The translations under genes were made by a program, and so were the position numbers. From CAIVAT01 sp037133475 (GTDB lineage: Bacteria > Bacteroidota > Bacteroidia > Bacteroidales > FEN-979), in assembly GCA_037133475.1 (NCBI GenBank), contig JBAXOB010000019.1, positions 12,018 to 76,017 on the forward strand: 64,000 nt of DNA, read 5' to 3'. Under the pieces are notes generated by a model, which was given only the letters and a program-made list of their open reading frames with translations, was not told the DNA's origin and did no database searches. Position 1 is the stretch's first letter, and each line of letters starts with the position of its first letter. This document shows, in pieces, positions 60,319 to 64,000 of this stretch.

Positions 60319-61702
60319 AAAACAGAGGACCATCAAGGCGCCGGTAAGCATTTCAGGAGTCGGACTGCATACCGGGAACGAAGTTGTCATTACCTTTAAG
60401 CCTGCCCCGGAAAATTATGGTTATAAATTTCGCAGGACCGACCTCAACACCGGTACCCTGGTCGATGTAGATGTTGACCATGTGGTTGACACCTCCCGGG
60501 GAACCAGCATTGAACAGGATGGCGTGCGCATCGATACCGTTGAACACGTACTTGCGGCCCTTGCCGGACTTCAGATCGACAATGCCCTCATCGAGATGAA
60601 CCAGTCGGAAACACCGATCCTCGACGGCAGTTCGAGGCTTTACGTCGAAGCGCTTCTTTCGGTTGGTATTGTGGAGCAAAAAGCCTTGCGTACCTATTAT
60701 GAACTTACCACCAACGTCACCTATGTGAACCCTGAAAAAAAGGTGGAGATGATCGCCATTCCATCCAGCGATTTCAGGGTTTCGGTGATGATCGATTATG
60801 AATCCAAGGTGCTGCAGTCGCAGAATGCAGCGCTGACCAACATTGAGCAGTTCAAGGATGAATTCTCGATGTGCCGTACCTTCGTATTTCTTCATGAACT
60901 TGAATACCTGCTCAATAACAACCTGATCAAAGGGGGCGACCTGAGCAATGCCATCGTATTTGTTGACAGGGAGATGTCGCGCGCCGAACTTGACCGGCTG
61001 GCCCATCTTTTCAACAAGCCCAAAGTAGAGGTTCTCAAAGAGGGGATCCTCAACAACCTCGAATTGCGCTTCCCCAATGAACCGGCGCGGCATAAGTTGC
61101 TCGATATCATCGGCGACCTGGCCCTGGTGGGAATGCCCATCAAGGCTCATATCATTGCCACGCGACCGGGCCATTACTCCAATGTGCAGTTTGCCAAACT
61201 GATCAAAAAACAGTTAAAAAAGGAGCGGCATGCCGATACCGGTCACACCTTCGACCCGAACACGCCTCCCCTTTACAATGTCAACCAGATTAAAAACCTG
61301 CTGCCCCATCGTCCGCCGTTCCTCTTTCTCGACAAGATCATCGAAATGGGCACCGATTATGTGGTAGGTGTGAAAAATGTCACCATCAACGAGGCCTTTT
61401 TTGTTGGCCATTTTCCCGATGAACCGGTCATGCCCGGTGTACTGATGATCGAGGCCCTGGCCCAGAACGGCGGGATTCTTGCCTTAAGCACCCTGGAGGA
61501 CCCCCAGAATTACATTACCCTTTTTGTCAAGATCGACAATGTCAAATTCCGGCATAAAGTTGTCCCGGGCGATACCCTGGTATTTTTCTGCCAGTTCAAC
61601 GGCCCGATACGGCGTGGCTTAATCAGCATGAAAGGGGTTGCCTATGTTGGCAACAAGATCGTCATGGAAGCCGAGATGATGGCGCAACTTCAACGTAAAT
61701 AA
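60311..61702 (+). CDS. lpxC/fabZ: Bifunctional UDP-3-O-acyl-N-acetylglucosamine deacetylase / 3-hydroxyacyl-ACP dehydratase
   Basis: A 463-residue fusion that is characteristic of Bacteroidota. Residues ~1-300 are LpxC, the Zn-dependent committed step of lipid A synthesis: VEHVLAALAGLQIDNALIE carries a Zn-ligand His and ARHKLLDIIGDLAL the C-terminal motif. Residues ~315-463 are FabZ, the fatty-acid dehydratase: LLPHRPPFLFLDKIIE, and the active-site NEAFFVGHFPDEPVMPG with EALAQNGG. The fusion links lipid A output to acyl supply. It overlaps lpxD by 8 bases and lies 7 bases before lpxA. Confidence 0.98.
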   Translation: MSEKQRTIKAPVSISGVGLHTGNEVVITFKPAPENYGYKFRRTDLNTGTLVDVDVDHVVDTSRGTSIEQDGVRIDTVEHVLAALAGLQIDNALIEMNQSETPILDGSSRLYVEALLSVGIVEQKALRTYYELTTNVTYVNPEKKVEMIAIPSSDFRVSVMIDYESKVLQSQNAALTNIEQFKDEFSMCRTFVFLHELEYLLNNNLIKGGDLSNAIVFVDREMSRAELDRLAHLFNKPKVEVLKEGILNNLELRFPNEPARHKLLDIIGDLALVGMPIKAHIIATRPGHYSNVQFAKLIKKQLKKERHADTGHTFDPNTPPLYNVNQIKNLLPHRPPFLFLDKIIEMGTDYVVGVKNVTINEAFFVGHFPDEPVMPGVLMIEALAQNGGILALSTLEDPQNYITLFVKIDNVKFRHKVVPGDTLVFFCQFNGPIRRGLISMKGVAYVGNKIVMEAEMMAQLQRK

Positions 61703-61709
61703 ATCAGTC

Positions 61710-62501
61710 ATGAATCAACCGTTAGCATATGTAAACCCGCAGGCGAAAGTTGCTGCGAATGTAGTTATCGAGCCCTTTGTCTCCATCGATAAGAATGTTG
61801 TTATTGAAGAGGGCACGTGGATTGGTTCCAATGTAACCATCATGGAGGGGGCCAGGATCGGGAAGAATTGCAAGATTTTCCCGGGAGCGGTCATTTCGGC
61901 CATCCCGCAGGATTTGAAATTCGCCGGCGAGGATACCATCGTGAAGATCGGGAATAATGTCATCATCCGCGAGTTTGCCACGATCAACCGCGGCACGAAA
62001 GCCAGTTATGAAACGGTAGTGGGCGATAACACCCTGCTGATGGCCTATGTTCACGTAGCCCACGACTGTATTGTCGGAAACAACGTGATCATGGCGAATG
62101 CAGCCATGCTTGCCGGCCATGTGATTGTCGACGACTGGGCAATCATTGGCGGCATGGTGCCTGTTCACCAGTTCTGTCATATCGGTGCCCACTCGATTAT
62201 TGCGGGCGGCACAGGTGTTGGAAAGGATGTTCCGCCCTACACAAAAGCAGCCCGCGATCCCCTGTCGTATGTTGGCGTTAACTCGATCGGGCTTCGCAGG
62301 CGCGGATTTACCCCTGAGGTGATCAATAAAATCCAGGAGATTTACAGGATTATCTTCCTGAAAAACTATAATGTTTCGCAGGCAGTTGACTTTATTGAAG
62401 CCAAGGTTGAAGCCACTCCCGAACGCGACGAGATCCTCTCCTTTATTGCCAATTCGCAGCGTGGCCTGATGAAGGGCTATTCCAAGATCAGGGATAAATA
62501 G
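61710..62501 (+). CDS. lpxA: Acyl-ACP--UDP-N-acetylglucosamine O-acyltransferase
   Basis: A 263-residue hexapeptide-repeat acyltransferase, first step of lipid A synthesis, normal length. Left-handed beta-helix repeats (IEPFVSIDKNVVIEEGTW) and the catalytic-His motif YVHVAHDCIVGNNVIMANAA, followed by GMVPVHQFCHIGAHSIIAGG and a C-terminal helical domain. Third gene of the lipid A operon. Confidence 0.97.
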   Translation: MNQPLAYVNPQAKVAANVVIEPFVSIDKNVVIEEGTWIGSNVTIMEGARIGKNCKIFPGAVISAIPQDLKFAGEDTIVKIGNNVIIREFATINRGTKASYETVVGDNTLLMAYVHVAHDCIVGNNVIMANAAMLAGHVIVDDWAIIGGMVPVHQFCHIGAHSIIAGGTGVGKDVPPYTKAARDPLSYVGVNSIGLRRRGFTPEVINKIQEIYRIIFLKNYNVSQAVDFIEAKVEATPERDEILSFIANSQRGLMKGYSKIRDK

Positions 62502-62512
62502 CATGATGGCTC

Positions 62513-63139
62513 ATGATGCGCATTGAACTGAACGATATTGGAAAAAAATTCAATACGGAGTGGATCTTCCGTAAGGTCTCCTTTAGTTTCCCCGAAAATT
62601 CCATTTCAGCGATCCTGGGCCGCAATGGTTCAGGCAAGTCTACCCTGCTGCAGGTTGTGGCCGGGAATCTGCATCCCAATGCCGGGCAGGTGACCTATAC
62701 CATGAAGGGAACGGAGGTTTCAGGGAATGATATTTTCCGTCACCTCAGCATGGTGGCTCCCTATATGGAACTGATCGAGGATTTCACCCTTGCTGAGATG
62801 TTTCAGTTTCATTTTTCGTTTAAAAAGTATCTTCCCGGGTTTGATATGGTTTCCGCCACTGAATTGCTGGGTTTCACAAACGTGAAACACAAACAGATCA
62901 GGCAATTCTCGTCGGGCATGAAACAACGCGTAAAACTCATCACGGCTATTCTCAGCGACGTCCCCCTGCTGCTGCTGGATGAACCCACCATGAACCTGGA
63001 TAAAGCGGGGATCGACTGGTACCTGGAGCTTATTCAGCGGTTTGCCGTAAACCGCACCATCATCATCTGTTCAAACCTGCACCAGACCGAATCGGCCTTT
63101 GCCGGTAAAAGCCTGCTGATTGAGGATTATAAGCAATAA
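62513..63139 (+). CDS. ABC transporter ATP-binding protein
   Basis: A 208-residue ATPase with Walker A GRNGSGKSTLLQ, signature QFSSGMKQRVKL, Walker B LLLLDEPTMNLD and a divergent H-loop region (IICSNLHQTES). No permease is encoded beside it, so the transported substrate is unknown. Eleven bases after lpxA, it is likely on the same transcript. In some Bacteroidota an ATPase of this type follows the lipid A genes. Confidence 0.9.
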   Translation: MMRIELNDIGKKFNTEWIFRKVSFSFPENSISAILGRNGSGKSTLLQVVAGNLHPNAGQVTYTMKGTEVSGNDIFRHLSMVAPYMELIEDFTLAEMFQFHFSFKKYLPGFDMVSATELLGFTNVKHKQIRQFSSGMKQRVKLITAILSDVPLLLLDEPTMNLDKAGIDWYLELIQRFAVNRTIIICSNLHQTESAFAGKSLLIEDYKQ

Positions 63140-63202
63140 TTAACTTTCCTTCCGGCAGGAAGCGGGAAGGGACCATGTTTTATCAAAATTTCCAGGGAAT
63201 AA

Positions 63203-63925
63203 TCAGGGGTGCCCCACGAAGTAGTATTCGCTGCCCTTTTCAAATGCGTCGCAGAACTGGGTCTTTGTCATGCAGGCAGCCTTGTCAAGATACCCTTTCA
63301 GGGTTGAGATCTTCATACCGCACTCTGCCGTTAAAAAGGTAAAGAGCTGGTTAGGCTCAGAATCATAAAAATCGGCTGCACCCAGGCCGAATTCGAAGAT
63401 AATCACAGGTTTGCAGCGTTTCAGGGTTTCCACGCCCCCTTTCATCACCTTGAATTCAGCCCCCTCAACATCTATTTTCACGAGGTCGATTTGCAGGTCG
63501 GCAGGGATGTATTGATCAAGAAGTCCGCATGCAACACTTATCTGGGCGATTTCAACATTTTTCCCGTCGTATTTGCGTTTCTTGATGCCGCTGTAGGCCG
63601 GGGCATTCAGCACATGCTGGAAGGTCGTGGTGCCGGTCTTGTCATAAAGGGCAATGGGATGAATGGTTACGGTCGGATCTGCTTTATACTTTTCATAGAG
63701 GAAATCACATAACCCAGGGATTGGCTCAAACCCGAACTTTTTCCCGTTTGGAGCATCCTTAATCATCAGGTCGAGGATTTCACCTTTATGACAGCCAATA
63801 TCGATGCAATTCGATCCTGGTTTCAGACTTCGCTTGATTATTCTTTTGGAATAGGCATCATATTTCTGATTGCGGGTAACCGAAATATGCAACAGGGAAA
63901 GGAGTTTCTTCAGGAGTTTTTTCAT
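63203..63925 (-). CDS. FkbM family methyltransferase
   Basis: A 240-residue SAM-dependent methyltransferase. SAM-binding motif CIDIGCHKGEILDLM, then KFGFEPIPGLCDF, VDLVKIDVEGAEFKVMKGG typical of FkbM, and VIIFEFGLGA. FkbM enzymes methylate sugars or small molecules; the substrate here is unknown. The gene is convergent with the ABC ATPase. A weak GC hairpin near 63148-63161 lies between the stops and has no T-tract. Confidence 0.92.
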   Translation of the reverse strand: MKKLLKKLLSLLHISVTRNQKYDAYSKRIIKRSLKPGSNCIDIGCHKGEILDLMIKDAPNGKKFGFEPIPGLCDFLYEKYKADPTVTIHPIALYDKTGTTTFQHVLNAPAYSGIKKRKYDGKNVEIAQISVACGLLDQYIPADLQIDLVKIDVEGAEFKVMKGGVETLKRCKPVIIFEFGLGAADFYDSEPNQLFTFLTAECGMKISTLKGYLDKAACMTKTQFCDAFEKGSEYYFVGHP

Positions 63926-63959
63926 CAGCAGGTCTAAGTCCTCATTTTCAAAACAGCCG

Positions 63960-63967
63960 CAAAATTA
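63960..63967 (-). promoter_or_regulatory. Bacteroidota -7 box of the FkbM methyltransferase gene
   Basis: Minus-strand TAATTTTG matches TAnnTTTG, 35 bases upstream of the ATG at 63925. Confidence 0.5.
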
Positions 63968-64000
63968 ACACATTTAATTCAAGATTTTTAACTAATTTTG

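Overview
The window comes from a member of the Bacteroidota, probably an uncultured Bacteroidales-like organism. Five things point there: an LpxC-FabZ fusion next to lpxD and lpxA, a PorX-type response regulator with a PglZ domain, secreted proteins ending in type A and type B sorting domains of the type IX secretion system (T9SS), DUF4402 proteins, and promoters with the Bacteroidota -7 box TAnnTTTG. No rRNA or tRNA gene, CRISPR array, phage or insertion sequence was seen.

Layout. 1-4.4 kb (+): a WbqC-like protein, a FeoA-FeoB fusion with a small Cys-rich partner gene, and an NlpC/P60 hydrolase. 4.4-12 kb (-): a tight operon of a secreted protein, two large T9SS cargo proteins, the RNA-binding protein Tex and an outer-membrane beta-barrel. 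12.3-13 kb (-): a lone LutA-like Fe-S protein. 13.2-22.9 kb (-): one giant gene coding for 32 tandem ~89-residue Ig-like repeats and a C-terminal FISUMP domain. 23.4-26.7 kb (-): a small exported protein and a TPR histidine kinase/response regulator pair.

26.9-40.9 kb (-) is the most interesting block. It looks like a chaperone-usher type surface-fibre locus adapted to Bacteroidota: a DUF4402 pilin-like subunit with its own terminator, a second pilin-like gene, a PapD-like periplasmic chaperone, a ~2,740-residue beta-helix-like giant with a T9SS type A tail, a third DUF4402 protein whose start overlaps the giant's stop codon, and an usher-like outer-membrane protein. The two-component pair lies directly downstream and has its own promoter.

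41.5-46 kb (-): alanine dehydrogenase, aroB and aroA, then an FNR-like regulator. 46.1-55 kb (+): two tandem copies of a respiratory module, each with a periplasmic Fe-S protein, an NrfD-type quinol-interacting membrane protein and an Ig-like membrane-anchored domain. The Ig-like part is fused to NrfD in copy 1 and separate in copy 2. A monohaem cytochrome c and a polytopic membrane protein lie between the copies. A perfect FNR-type palindrome sits between the FNR-like gene and copy 1. No catalytic molybdoenzyme or multihaem subunit is present.

55-64 kb: tsaE, a small exported protein, a 9-bp-period tandem repeat tract abutting porX, and divergently from porX an HD-domain hydrolase, then the lipid A genes lpxD, lpxC/fabZ and lpxA, an ABC ATPase, and a convergent FkbM methyltransferase at the right edge. 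Intergenic stretches over ~300 bases are described as separate entries.
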